From: FEN-1191 sp964528845
Lineage (GTDB): Bacteria > Pseudomonadota > Gammaproteobacteria > Steroidobacterales > Steroidobacteraceae
Direction: 5' to 3'
DNA length: 64,000 nt
Assembly: GCA_964528845.1 (NCBI GenBank)
Contig: CAZGVE010000004.1
Coordinates: 62,001-126,000, forward strand
Part shown: positions 8,730-16,929 of the stretch, piece after piece
Layout of the letters: the number at the start of each line of letters is the position of its first letter
Numbering within the stretch: position 1 is the stretch's first letter
The notes under the pieces: generated by a model
What the model was told of the DNA's origin: nothing
The model's input: only the letters and a program-made list of their open reading frames with translations
Database searches by the model: none
Program-made: the position numbers and the translations under genes

Positions 8730-8960
8730 ATGAGCATGGAGCAGCGCACCGCACGGCTGACGATCCTGATCGATCCGCGCAAGAAACGGGTGTTCGAGCG
8801 CCTGTGCGCCGAGGACGACGCGACGCCGTCACAGATCGTGCGCCGACTGATCCGTCGCTATATCGAGGAGCGCACCGGAAGTCCCTGGACACCCGAGGAC
8901 GAGGCCGCCGAAGGGCGTGCCACGGCCCGCCGCCCGACGCGCCGCGCGCAGCGCGACTGA
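8730..8960 (+). CDS. Small ribbon-helix-helix (CopG/Arc-type) DNA-binding protein
   Basis: 76 residues from ATG 8730. The N-terminal part has the ribbon-helix-helix pattern: a short strand TARLTILIDPRKKRVFERLC, then a helix and ATPSQIVRRLIRRYIEER. The tail is basic and low in complexity (GRATARRPTRRAQRD). Such proteins are dimeric repressors. It is the only regulator-like gene beside the protocatechuate genes and sits divergent from the hyfB-like operon, so either could be its target. A TATTAT box at 8715-8720 would place transcription start only a few bases before the ATG, so the message may be nearly leaderless. An in-frame upstream ATG at 8679 is possible but has no clear ribosome site. 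Confidence 0.75.
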   Translation: MSMEQRTARLTILIDPRKKRVFERLCAEDDATPSQIVRRLIRRYIEERTGSPWTPEDEAAEGRATARRPTRRAQRD

Positions 8961-8966
8961 TATAAT
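8958..8966 (+). promoter_or_regulatory. Extended -10 promoter for ligK-ligU
   Basis: The stop codon of the small regulator (TGA 8958-8960) runs straight into TATAAT (8961-8966), making a perfect extended -10 element TG-A-TATAAT. No -35 box is visible, which such promoters do not need. The start of transcription would be near 8973, just before the ligK ribosome site. Confidence 0.55.
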
Positions 8967-8986
8967 CCGCCGCCGGCAGCAGCGGC

Positions 8987-9001
8987 AGGAGCGCCGTCAT
9001 C
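8987..9001 (+). promoter_or_regulatory. Ribosome-binding site of ligK, spaced for an ATC start
   Basis: AGGAG at 8987-8991 lies seven bases before an in-frame ATC (8999-9001). The first usual start codon, GTG 9014, lies 22 bases after the AGGAG, too far for normal pairing. Translation may therefore begin at ATC, adding five residues (start-Asn-Lys-His-Ile). Confidence 0.4.
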
Positions 9002-9013
9002 AACAAGCACATC

Positions 9014-9676
9014 GTGATCAGGGAGATCGAGCGTCCCGCAGCCGCGCATCTCGCCGCCCTGGGCGAATGCGGCGTCGCGACCGTGCATGAGGCCCAGGGC
9101 CGCAGTGGTCTGCTCGCCTCCTACATGCGCCCGATCTACCGCCCAGCCCTCGCCGCAGGCAGCGCGATTACCGTGCTGGTACCTCCCGGCGACAATTGGA
9201 TGCTGCATGTAGCGATCGAAGTGTGCCGCCCTGGGGACCTGCTGGTCGTAGCGCCGAGTTCACCGTGCGAAGACGGCTATTTCGGGGACCTGCTGGCCAC
9301 CTCCGCGAGCGCGCGCGGCGTCAGGGGCCTGATCATCGACGCCGGTGTGCGCGACGTTGCGACGCTCACTGCGATGGGATTTCCGGTGTGGAGCAAGACC
9401 ATCTTCGCGCAGGGCACCGTCAAGGCGAGCCTCGGAGCGGTCAATGTGCCGATCATCTGCGCGGGCGCACGGATCGAGCCAGGCGACGCGATCATCGCCG
9501 ATGACGACGGCGTGGTGTGCGTGAGCCGGCAGCGCTGCGAGGAAGTGGCCGCCGCCTCGACCCGGCGGGTAGCGGCCGAAGAGGACAAGCGGCGCCGGCT
9601 GGCGGCCGGCGAACTCGGACTGGATCTGTACCGGATGCGCGAGCAGCTCGCGGCGCTCGGCCTCGAATACCGCTGA
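9014..9676 (+). CDS. ligK: 4-carboxy-4-hydroxy-2-oxoadipate aldolase/oxaloacetate decarboxylase (LigK)
   Basis: 220 residues from GTG 9014; an earlier ATC start at 8999 is likely on ribosome-site spacing. It belongs to the RraA-like class II aldolase family (HMG/CHA aldolase). Key features are VATVHEAQGRSG at the N-terminus, PPGDNWMLHVAIEVCRPGDLLVV, FGDLLATSASARGVRGLIIDAGVRDV with the Arg-Asp pair that binds substrate and metal, and FAQGTVKASLG. The reaction splits 4-carboxy-4-hydroxy-2-oxoadipate into pyruvate and oxaloacetate, the last step of protocatechuate 4,5-cleavage. It is followed 16 bases later by ligU and faces the ligIABCJ operon. Confidence 0.88.
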   Translation: MIREIERPAAAHLAALGECGVATVHEAQGRSGLLASYMRPIYRPALAAGSAITVLVPPGDNWMLHVAIEVCRPGDLLVVAPSSPCEDGYFGDLLATSASARGVRGLIIDAGVRDVATLTAMGFPVWSKTIFAQGTVKASLGAVNVPIICAGARIEPGDAIIADDDGVVCVSRQRCEEVAAASTRRVAAEEDKRRRLAAGELGLDLYRMREQLAALGLEYR

Positions 9677-9692
9677 AGCGAGTGCCGCTGAC

Positions 9693-10793
9693 GTGAACCG
9701 GCCGCCTCAGCGCGCGATCCCCTGCACGCTGATGCGGGGTGGAACCTCGAAGGGGCCCTACTTCGTCGCATCCGACCTGCCCGGCGATGCCAGGGCACGC
9801 GACCGCGTGCTGCTGGCCGTGATGGGCTCGCCCGATCCGCGCCAGATCGACGGTCTCGGCGGCGCAGACCCGCTGACCAGCAAGGTCGCGATCGTGTCCC
9901 GCTCCGAGCGTCCCGGCATCGATGTCGATTATCTGTTCGCACAGGTGGTGCTCGACGAACCGCTCGTCGACGTGAGTCCCAACTGCGGCAACATGCTGGC
10001 CGGTGTGGCGCCGTTCGCAATCGAACGCGGACTGGTGAGCGCCCAGGATCCGCTGACGCGCGTTTCGATCTACATGGTCAATACCGGCAACCGCGCGGTG
10101 GCCCAGGTCGAGACACCGGGTGGGATCGTGCGCTACGACGGTCCGGCCGCGATTGCCGGGGTGCCGGGTACGGCGGCCCCGATCCACATCGAATTTCTCG
10201 ATACCGCCGGATCGGTCTGCAAGGCGCTGCTGCCGACGCGTGCTGCGCGCAACACGGTCGAAGGCATCGAGGTCACCTGCATCGACAACGGCATGCCGGT
10301 GGTCGTGATACCGGCTGCGGCGCTCGGCAAGACCGGCTACGAGACTCCCGCCGCGCTCGATGCCGACGCGGCCTTCAAGGCGCGGCTGGAGCGCATCCGG
10401 CTTGCTGCCGGGGCGCTCATGGGCCTGGGGGACGTGACCCGCAAGGTGGTGCCGAAGATGACGCTGATTGCTCCGCCACGCGACGGCGGCCACGTGTGCA
10501 CCCGCACGTTCATTCCGCACCGCTGCCACGCCGCGATCGGCGTGCTGGGCGCGGTCAGCGTCGCCACCGCCTGTGCGCTGCCGGGATCGGTCGCGCAGGG
10601 TATCGCGCTGCCGGCGCAGGGCTCCCCGCTCGTCATGTCGGTCGAGCACCCGAGCGGCGAGTTCACCGTCACGCTCGAAACGGCCGGCAGCGGCCCGGAC
10701 TTCAGCGTGCGCCGATCCGGGCTCATGCGTACGGCACGCGCGCTGATGCGCGGAGAAGTGCTGATCCCGGCGGCAGCCTGGCAGGAATCCTGA
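9693..10793 (+). CDS. ligU: 4-oxalomesaconate tautomerase (LigU/GalD, PrpF family)
   Basis: 366 residues from GTG 9693, the usual length for PrpF-fold isomerases. The diagnostic N-terminal motif is LMRGGTSKGPYF, followed by DGLGGADPLTSKVAIV, VDVSPNCGNMLAGVAPFAIE and GNRAVAQVETPGG. The enzyme shifts a double bond in 4-oxalomesaconate so that the LigJ hydratase can act. Family members also act on methylaconitate (PrpF), but its place directly after ligK and opposite ligJ settles the pathway. Its 3' end faces that of ligJ with 37 bases between them. Confidence 0.86.
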   Translation: MNRPPQRAIPCTLMRGGTSKGPYFVASDLPGDARARDRVLLAVMGSPDPRQIDGLGGADPLTSKVAIVSRSERPGIDVDYLFAQVVLDEPLVDVSPNCGNMLAGVAPFAIERGLVSAQDPLTRVSIYMVNTGNRAVAQVETPGGIVRYDGPAAIAGVPGTAAPIHIEFLDTAGSVCKALLPTRAARNTVEGIEVTCIDNGMPVVVIPAAALGKTGYETPAALDADAAFKARLERIRLAAGALMGLGDVTRKVVPKMTLIAPPRDGGHVCTRTFIPHRCHAAIGVLGAVSVATACALPGSVAQGIALPAQGSPLVMSVEHPSGEFTVTLETAGSGPDFSVRRSGLMRTARALMRGEVLIPAAAWQES

Positions 10794-10830
10794 CGGCGGC
10801 CGGCAACAGCATTACCGCTCGTGCTCGACG

Positions 10831-11853
10831 TCACTGCCCTTGCTGGCGCAGGCGGGCATCCAATCGCGGGAACACGCGCCGTGCATTGCCCTCGTAAACG
10901 CGCGCGCGCGTAGCCTGGTCGAGCGCCAGCGCATCCACGTAGCGCCTGGTGTCATCGTAGTAATGCCCAGTACGCGGATCGATACCGCGCACGGCACCCA
11001 CCATCTCGGAGCCGAACAGGATGTTGTCGACCGGCACGACCTTGAACAGCAGCTCGATGCCCGGCAGGTGATACACGCAGGTGTCGAAGTAGACATTGTG
11101 CAGCAGCAGTTCCTCGAGTGGCGGGCGCTTGAGATCCTGGGCGAGTCCGCGGAAGCGGCCCCAGTGGTAGGGCACCGCCCCACCCCCGTGCGGAATGATG
11201 AAGCGCAGCGTCGGGAAATCGCGGAACAGGTCTGAGGTGAGGAATTGCATGAACGCGGTGGTATCGGCGTTCAGGTAGTGCGCCCCGGTCGCATGGAAGT
11301 TCGCATTGCACGATGCGCTCACGTGCACCATCGCCGGCACATCCAGCTCCACCATCCGCTCGTACAGCGGGTACCAGTGGCGATCGGTCAGCGGCGGGGA
11401 ATTCCAGTGCCCGCCTGAAGGATCCGGATTGAGGTTGCAGCCGATGAAGCCGAGCTCGCGCACGCAACGCTCGAGCTCGGCGGCGCTGCCCGCCGGGTCC
11501 ACGCCCGGGGACTGGGGCAGCTGGCACACGCCGGCGAAATTTGCCGGATACAGCTCGCAGACTCGGTGGATCAGGTCGTTGCAGACGCGAGTCCATGCAA
11601 GGCTGGTCGCCTCGGTGCCGAGGTGATGCCCCATCGCCGATGCGCGCGGCGAGAAGATCGTGAGATCAGTGCCGCGCTCGCGCTGCAGGCGCAGCTGCGC
11701 CTGCTCGAGACTTTCGCGGATCTGGTCATCGCCGATCCGCGGCAGCCCTGACGCAGCGCCACCGCCGCCCTTGAGCGCGGCGAGCTGCGCGTCGCGGTAG
11801 ACCTGCAGCGGCGCCGGCGCCGTGGTGTAGTGTCCGTGGCAGTCGATGATCAT
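10831..11853 (-). CDS. ligJ: 4-oxalomesaconate hydratase (LigJ, amidohydrolase family)
   Basis: 340 residues from ATG 11851-11853, the length of known LigJ. It opens MIIDCHGHYTTAP, the HxH metal motif of the amidohydrolase/ACMSD-like fold. Other family signatures are FIGCNLNPDPSGGHW, VHVSASCNANFH, FIIPHGGGAVPYHWGRF and LFGSEMVGAVRG. It adds water to the tautomerised 4-oxalomesaconate to give 4-carboxy-4-hydroxy-2-oxoadipate, the LigK substrate. Its ATG overlaps the ligC stop by four bases (ATGA). Longer in-frame starts upstream lie inside ligC and are not used. Confidence 0.9.
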   Translation of the reverse strand: MIIDCHGHYTTAPAPLQVYRDAQLAALKGGGGAASGLPRIGDDQIRESLEQAQLRLQRERGTDLTIFSPRASAMGHHLGTEATSLAWTRVCNDLIHRVCELYPANFAGVCQLPQSPGVDPAGSAAELERCVRELGFIGCNLNPDPSGGHWNSPPLTDRHWYPLYERMVELDVPAMVHVSASCNANFHATGAHYLNADTTAFMQFLTSDLFRDFPTLRFIIPHGGGAVPYHWGRFRGLAQDLKRPPLEELLLHNVYFDTCVYHLPGIELLFKVVPVDNILFGSEMVGAVRGIDPRTGHYYDDTRRYVDALALDQATRARVYEGNARRVFPRLDARLRQQGQ

Positions 11854-12797
11854 GTGCCGCGCAGCGCCTGCTCGAGCCGATCGAGGGTGCGCATCGCCCC
11901 GAGGCACTGGGCGACACTCGCGTTCGGCTCGCGCCCCTCCCTGATGGCCGCGAAGAATTCCCGGTCCTGCAGCTCGATGCCGTTCATCGAAACGTCTACG
12001 CTCGACACGTCGATCTGATTGTTCTTGCCGTCGAACAGGTCATCGTAACGGCATATGTAGGTGCCGTGGTCGCAGATGTAGCGGAAGAACGTTCCGAGGG
12101 GCCCGTCGTTGTTGAACGACAGTGACAGAGTGCAGATAGCCCCACCGGGTACTTTCATGCCGATGCTCATGTCCATGGCAATACCCAGCGTCGGACTGAC
12201 GGGTCCCTGAAGCGCGAAGCACTGCGCAACCTGCTGACCGGTCTGGTACTGGAACAGATCCACCGTATGGCAGGCATGGTGCCACAGCAGATGATCGGTC
12301 CAGCTGCGCGGCTTGCCGAGCGCGTTCATGTTGGTGCGGCGGAAGAAATAGGTCTGCACGTCCATCTGCAGCACCTTGAGCTCTCCGGCCAGGATGCGCC
12401 GATGCAGCCACTGGTGGCTCGGGTTGAAGCGCCGTGTGTGACCACCCATCGCCACCAGTCCGGTCTGCTGCTGGGTCCGCACGATCTGCTCCGCGTCCGA
12501 GAGCGAATCGGCGATCGGGATTTCGATCATCACGTGCTTGCCGGCGTCCATGCACTGCAGCGCCTGCGCCGCATGCAACTGCGTCGGCGAAGCGAGCAAT
12601 GCGGCTTCCACTCCGGGCTGGCTCAGGGCCAGCGCCAGATCGCTCGTGTAGTGCGGAATCTTCCACTGCCGCGCCAGCTCGGCTGTGGTTTCCGGATTCC
12701 GGCTCACGAGCGATGCAACCTCGATGCCCGGAATGCGCGCCATCGCCTCGAGATGCTTGATGCCGAACGCGCCGGCCCCAGCCAGTACCACCTTCAT
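11850..12797 (-). CDS. ligC: 4-carboxy-2-hydroxymuconate-6-semialdehyde dehydrogenase (LigC)
   Basis: 315 residues, the same length as LigC of Sphingobium. It has a Gfo/Idh/MocA fold: an NAD(P) dinucleotide site at the start (LAGAGAFGIKHLEAM), then IEIPIADSLSDAEQ in place of the common EKP motif, and HHACHTVDLFQYQTG. It oxidises the cyclic hemiacetal form of the ring-cleavage product to 2-pyrone-4,6-dicarboxylate. ATG 12795-12797 overlaps the ligB stop by four bases, so the pathway order ring cleavage then oxidation is also the gene order. Confidence 0.9.
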   Translation of the reverse strand: MKVVLAGAGAFGIKHLEAMARIPGIEVASLVSRNPETTAELARQWKIPHYTSDLALALSQPGVEAALLASPTQLHAAQALQCMDAGKHVMIEIPIADSLSDAEQIVRTQQQTGLVAMGGHTRRFNPSHQWLHRRILAGELKVLQMDVQTYFFRRTNMNALGKPRSWTDHLLWHHACHTVDLFQYQTGQQVAQCFALQGPVSPTLGIAMDMSIGMKVPGGAICTLSLSFNNDGPLGTFFRYICDHGTYICRYDDLFDGKNNQIDVSSVDVSMNGIELQDREFFAAIREGREPNASVAQCLGAMRTLDRLEQALRGT

Positions 12798-13645
12798 GTT
12801 CTTGCCCCCGCGTTTTCGAGGATCAGGTGACCCACTGCCGTGTTGGACGCCGGCACGTGATAGAAGCGATGCACGGTCCGCACATGCGCGTCGAGCGCGC
12901 CGCGCATGATCAGCCACATGACCAGCTCTATCCCCTCGGAGCCGGCCTCGCGCAGGTACTCGATGTGCGCAATGCGCGCGAGGGATTCCGGGTCAGGGCC
13001 GATGGTGTCGAGGAAATGGTTGTCGAACGGCTGGTTGATCAGCCCGGCCCGCGGACCCTGGAGCTGGTGCGACATGCCGCCGGTTCCCCAGACCATGACC
13101 CGCAGCGGCTTCGGATACGAGACAATGGCGCGGCGCAAGGCCTGTCCGAGGTTGAAGCAGCGCCGACCGGTGGGCGGCGGATACTGCACCACGTTCACCG
13201 CCAGCGGGATCACGCGACACGGCCACTCCTGCGGCTGGCCGAACACCAGTGACAGCGGCACCGTGAGCCCATGATCGACGGCCATGCGATTCACGATGGT
13301 GAGGTCGAACTCGTCCAGGATCAGCGACTGCGCGATATGTGCCGCAAACTCGGCGTCACCGTGCACCGGCGGCACGGGCCGCGGACCCCAGCCCTCGTCG
13401 GCCGGCAGGAATTCCTCGGCGCAGCCGAGCGCGAAGGTCGGAATGAGCTCGAGCGAGAACGCAGAAGCGTGATCGTTGTAGACCAGCAGGATCACGTCCG
13501 GCGGGTGCTCGATGATCCAGCGCCGGGTGAACTCATAGCCCTCGAACAGCGGCTGCCAGTACGGCTCCCGGGTACGCCCCAGATCGATGGCAGCGCCGAT
13601 GGCCGGCACGTGCGAGGTGGCCAGTCCCGCGTAGATCACGGCCAT
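12794..13645 (-). CDS. ligB: Protocatechuate 4,5-dioxygenase, beta (catalytic) subunit (LigB)
   Basis: 283 residues from ATG 13643-13645, four bases after the ligA stop. This is a class III (LigB-type) extradiol dioxygenase: His12 in LATSHVP, His59 in LLVYNDH and a glutamate in EGIELVMWL would hold the Fe(II), and GTGGMSHQ carries the catalytic histidine. With LigA it opens the protocatechuate ring between C4 and C5. An ORF extension upstream to 13696 would run into ligA and has no support. Confidence 0.92.
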   Translation of the reverse strand: MAVIYAGLATSHVPAIGAAIDLGRTREPYWQPLFEGYEFTRRWIIEHPPDVILLVYNDHASAFSLELIPTFALGCAEEFLPADEGWGPRPVPPVHGDAEFAAHIAQSLILDEFDLTIVNRMAVDHGLTVPLSLVFGQPQEWPCRVIPLAVNVVQYPPPTGRRCFNLGQALRRAIVSYPKPLRVMVWGTGGMSHQLQGPRAGLINQPFDNHFLDTIGPDPESLARIAHIEYLREAGSEGIELVMWLIMRGALDAHVRTVHRFYHVPASNTAVGHLILENAGART

Positions 13646-13649
13646 CGGC

Positions 13650-14039
13650 TCATTTCCATTCCGAGCGGAACCGATTGCCATCGGGCGTTCGCCCACCCGA
13701 GCGCATCATCTGCGCATACTGCTCCTGGCTCATCCCGGTCATCTGCGCGGCCGCGTACTGGAACGAGTGGCCGTCGGTCGAGAACAGCTTGGCGAGGAAA
13801 TAGATGTTGCCACCGAGCGCGATCATGTGGTTCCAGTCGCGCCCGATCACCGCGTCGCGCTGTGCGTCGGTCATCGGGAAGCGCTGCAGATAGGCGCGCT
13901 CGTCCGCCTTGAAGGCCGCCCGGTGCTCCGGCGTCATCAGCGACATGCAGAACATGTTCAGGTGGTAACCGACGCGCGCGCGCTCAGCGTCGAACACCGT
14001 CGTGCCCGGAATGTCGTCATAGTCGTGCGCCGCAGTCAT
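13650..14039 (-). CDS. ligA: Protocatechuate 4,5-dioxygenase, alpha subunit (LigA)
   Basis: 129 residues, close to the 139 of characterised LigA. Family features are IPGTTVFDAERARVGYHLNMFCMSLM, the helix with DAQRDAVIGRDWNHMIALGGNIYFLAKL, and AAQMTGMSQEQYAQMMRSGG. The alpha subunit is helical, caps the active site of LigB and contributes to substrate binding. Its ATG overlaps the ligI stop by four bases. Alpha and beta subunits are encoded separately here and are not fused. Confidence 0.92.
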   Translation of the reverse strand: MTAAHDYDDIPGTTVFDAERARVGYHLNMFCMSLMTPEHRAAFKADERAYLQRFPMTDAQRDAVIGRDWNHMIALGGNIYFLAKLFSTDGHSFQYAAAQMTGMSQEQYAQMMRSGGRTPDGNRFRSEWK

Positions 14040-14923
14040 GCGATCGAATCCGTAAACTGGTAGAGCCGATGCGGGTTGTCCACCAGGATCCTGCGCTGCA
14101 AGGTGGGCTCGGGCATCATCAGCGGAATCAGGTCGACCAGGTCGCCGTCGTTCGGCATGTGGCGCGATATGTTCGGATGCGGCCAGTCCGTGCCCCAGAG
14201 GATGCGATCGGGTGCGGCCTCGATGAGTGCACGGGCGAAGGGCACCGCGTCCGTGAATGGCGCACCGGCGCTCGAGATGCGCTCGGCGCCGCTGATCTTG
14301 ATCCAGCAGCGCTCATTACCGCAGGCCAGCTGCAGCAGCGCCCGGAACGGCGCCTGCGCCAGGCCGTCGCGCGTCGGCACGCGGCCCATGTGGTCGATGA
14401 TGAACGGCACCGGCAGGCCCTTGAGCAGGCCATCGAACTCGAGCAGGTCCGCGGCATCGAAGTGCAGATCGACATGCCATCCGAGCGGCCGGATGCGCGC
14501 CAGCACCCGCGCGAACTCGCCCAGGTCGGGAACGCCGCCCAGGTGCTTGACGAAGTTGAAACGCACGCCACGGAATCCGGACTCGTGCAGGCGCTCGAAA
14601 TCCCTGTCGGTAAAGCTGTCATCGGCGTTGGCCACGCCGCGATAGCGCCCCCCGCTACCCGCGATCGCATCGACGATGACCCGGTTGTCCCGTCCGTGGC
14701 AGCTCGCATTGACCAGTACGGCGCGCGTCAGCCCGAGGGTCGCCTGCAGCTCCTGGAAGCGGGCCAGCGGCGCATCAGGCGGCGTGTAGGTCCGTTCCGG
14801 GGCGTACGGATAGCGCTCCGCCGGACCGAAGATATGGCAATGCGCATCGCAGCTCCCCGCCGGCGGCCGGAAGCGCGGTACGCGGGTGTCGGGGTCCGGC
14901 GCCCTGCAGGTAGGAATGCTCAT
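14036..14923 (-). CDS. ligI: 2-pyrone-4,6-dicarboxylate hydrolase (LigI)
   Basis: 295 residues from ATG 14921-14923; first gene of the ligI-A-B-C-J operon. It is an amidohydrolase-superfamily lactonase: SCDAHCHIFGP carries the N-terminal HxH, FIIDHMGR another conserved histidine and WGTDWPHPN the catalytic aspartate. It opens 2-pyrone-4,6-dicarboxylate to 4-oxalomesaconate. LigI is known to work without a metal despite keeping the HxH. The 86 bases upstream separate it from cysNC and hold a candidate promoter. Confidence 0.92.
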   Translation of the reverse strand: MSIPTCRAPDPDTRVPRFRPPAGSCDAHCHIFGPAERYPYAPERTYTPPDAPLARFQELQATLGLTRAVLVNASCHGRDNRVIVDAIAGSGGRYRGVANADDSFTDRDFERLHESGFRGVRFNFVKHLGGVPDLGEFARVLARIRPLGWHVDLHFDAADLLEFDGLLKGLPVPFIIDHMGRVPTRDGLAQAPFRALLQLACGNERCWIKISGAERISSAGAPFTDAVPFARALIEAAPDRILWGTDWPHPNISRHMPNDGDLVDLIPLMMPEPTLQRRILVDNPHRLYQFTDSIA

Positions 14924-14955
14924 CGTGACTCGTACCGGACCTGTGACAGCCCGTA

Positions 14956-14984
14956 ATCCTAGCCGCCCGATGGATGCCGCACAA
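14956..14984 (-). promoter_or_regulatory. Candidate promoter of the ligIABCJ operon
   Basis: Read on the minus strand, TTGTGC (14979-14984) is followed after 17 bases by TAGGAT (14956-14961), about 33 bases before the ligI ATG. The match to sigma-70 boxes is moderate. No operator palindrome is obvious. Confidence 0.35.
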
Positions 14985-15009
14985 CGCTCAGGGCGCCGTG
15001 CCGGCCGGC

Positions 15010-16929
15010 TCAGGGGAGGAATACCCAGTCGCGCTCGATGATGCCGGCCCGCCGCAGGTGCAGGATGATGGTATCGGCCGACTGCTCGGCGCTGGCACCG
15101 CTGGTGTCGATATGCAGCTCGGGACTCTGCGGGGCCTCATACGGAGAGTCGATTCCGGTGAAATTGCGCAGCTGACCCGCGCGCGCCTTGCGGTACAGAC
15201 CCTTGGGATCGCGCCGCTCGGCTTCTTCGAGAGTCGTGTCAACGAAGATCTCGATGAATTCGCCCGCCGCGAACAGCGAACGCGCGAGCTCCCGCTCCGC
15301 ACGAAACGGCGAAATGAACGATACCAGGACGATCAGTCCGGCATCGAACATGAGCTTCGCGACCTCGGAGACGCGGCGTATGTTCTCGACCCGGTCTTCA
15401 TCGGCGTACCCGAGATCACTGTTCAGTCCATGCCGCACATTGTCGCCGTCGAGCAGATAGGTGTGGCAGCCCGAGCCATACAGCTTCTTTTCCACCAGGT
15501 TCGCGATCGTGGACTTGCCGGCCCCCGACAGGCCGGTGAACCACAGCACGCACGGCTTCTGGTGCTTCTGCGCGGCGCGCGCCTTGCGGTCCACGTCCAG
15601 AGTCTGCCAATGCAGCTCCGCCTCGTGGTGCAGCGCGGCCTGCAGCAGTCCCGCCCCGACGGTCTGGTTGCTGATGCGGTCGATCAGGATGAATCCGCCA
15701 GTGTCGCGGTTGCGCGTGTAGGGATCGAATGCCAGCTGCTGGTCGAGGCTTAAGACGACGGCGCCGATCTCGTTGAGCGCGAGCCGGTCGGCGGCCTGGT
15801 GCTCGAGCGTGTTGACGTCGATCCGGTATTGCAGCGCCGAGACCGCAGCCGAGAGCGTACGCGTACCGCACTTGAGCAGGTAGCGTCGGCCGGGCAACAT
15901 CGGCTCCTCACCCATCCAGACCAGCGTGGCCGTGCAACGATCCCCCAGCAGCGGTGGCGCATCCCCAGCGGTTATCAGGTCCCCGCGACTGACGTCGATT
16001 TCATCCTCGAGCGTGAGCGTGACCGACTGGCCCGCCACCGCCAGCGCCAGATCGCCGTCCGCGGTCACGATCCGCTGCACGCGACTCGCCAGCCCCGAGG
16101 GCAGAACGCGCAGCCGCTCGCCAACCCGCACCGAACCGCTGGCAATCAGGCCCGAGAAGCCGCGAAACTCGGGATTCGGACGGTTGACCCGCTGCACCGG
16201 CAGCCGGAACGCCTCTTCGGTGCCGGGCTGTCCGACGGGCACCTGCTCGAGATGCGCCAGCAGCGTGGGTCCGTGGTACCAAGGCATGGACGCCGCAGCC
16301 TCCACGACATTCTCGCCGCGCAGTGCCGACAGCGGGATGGCCACCACGTCCTGCAGTCCGATCTGCACCGCGAACTGCCGGTAGGCCCGCTCCACGTCGG
16401 CAAATATTTCAGCCGAGTAGCCGGCCAGGTCCATCTTGTTGACCGCCAGCACGACGCGGCGGATCCCCAGCAGCGAAACCAGATAGCTGTGCCGTCGCGT
16501 CTGCGTGAGCACGCCCTTCTGCGCGTCGACCAGGATGATCGCCAGATCGGCGGTCGAGGCGCCGGTTACCATGTTGCGCGTGTACTGCTCGTGGCCCGGG
16601 GTATCCGCAACGATGAACTTGCGATGCTCGGTGGTGAAGAACCGATAGGCCACGTCGATCGTGATGCCCTGCTCCCGCTCGGCCGCGAGGCCATCGACCA
16701 GCAGCGCGAAATCCAGCGCATCGCCCTGCGTCCCGAGCTTCTTCGAATCGCTCTCGAGAGCCGCGAGCTGATCGTCGAACAGCATGCGCGATTCGAACAG
16801 CAGCCGCCCGATCAGCGTGCTCTTGCCGTCATCCACGCTGCCACAGGTGATGAAGCGCAGCAGATCCTTGCGCGCCTGGCCCTCGAGCCAGAGCTCGAGC
16901 GCGCCCCGCGAATTCAATTCAGCGTTCAT
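15010..16929 (-). CDS. cysNC: Bifunctional sulfate adenylyltransferase subunit 1/adenylylsulfate kinase (CysNC)
   Basis: 639 residues with two parts. Residues 1 to about 440 are an EF-Tu-like GTPase (CysN): G1 GSVDDGKST, G3 DTPGHEQYTRNM, G4 NKMDLAGYS, then beta-barrel domains. The C-terminal 195 residues are APS kinase (CysC): P-loop GLSGAGKST, DGDNVRHGLNSDLGY, and SFISPFRAER with the conserved serine. With CysD it forms APS from sulfate and ATP, driven by GTP, and then PAPS. The start codon shares one base with the cysD stop (TGATG). Confidence 0.95.
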   Translation of the reverse strand: MNAELNSRGALELWLEGQARKDLLRFITCGSVDDGKSTLIGRLLFESRMLFDDQLAALESDSKKLGTQGDALDFALLVDGLAAEREQGITIDVAYRFFTTEHRKFIVADTPGHEQYTRNMVTGASTADLAIILVDAQKGVLTQTRRHSYLVSLLGIRRVVLAVNKMDLAGYSAEIFADVERAYRQFAVQIGLQDVVAIPLSALRGENVVEAAASMPWYHGPTLLAHLEQVPVGQPGTEEAFRLPVQRVNRPNPEFRGFSGLIASGSVRVGERLRVLPSGLASRVQRIVTADGDLALAVAGQSVTLTLEDEIDVSRGDLITAGDAPPLLGDRCTATLVWMGEEPMLPGRRYLLKCGTRTLSAAVSALQYRIDVNTLEHQAADRLALNEIGAVVLSLDQQLAFDPYTRNRDTGGFILIDRISNQTVGAGLLQAALHHEAELHWQTLDVDRKARAAQKHQKPCVLWFTGLSGAGKSTIANLVEKKLYGSGCHTYLLDGDNVRHGLNSDLGYADEDRVENIRRVSEVAKLMFDAGLIVLVSFISPFRAERELARSLFAAGEFIEIFVDTTLEEAERRDPKGLYRKARAGQLRNFTGIDSPYEAPQSPELHIDTSGASAEQSADTIILHLRRAGIIERDWVFLP

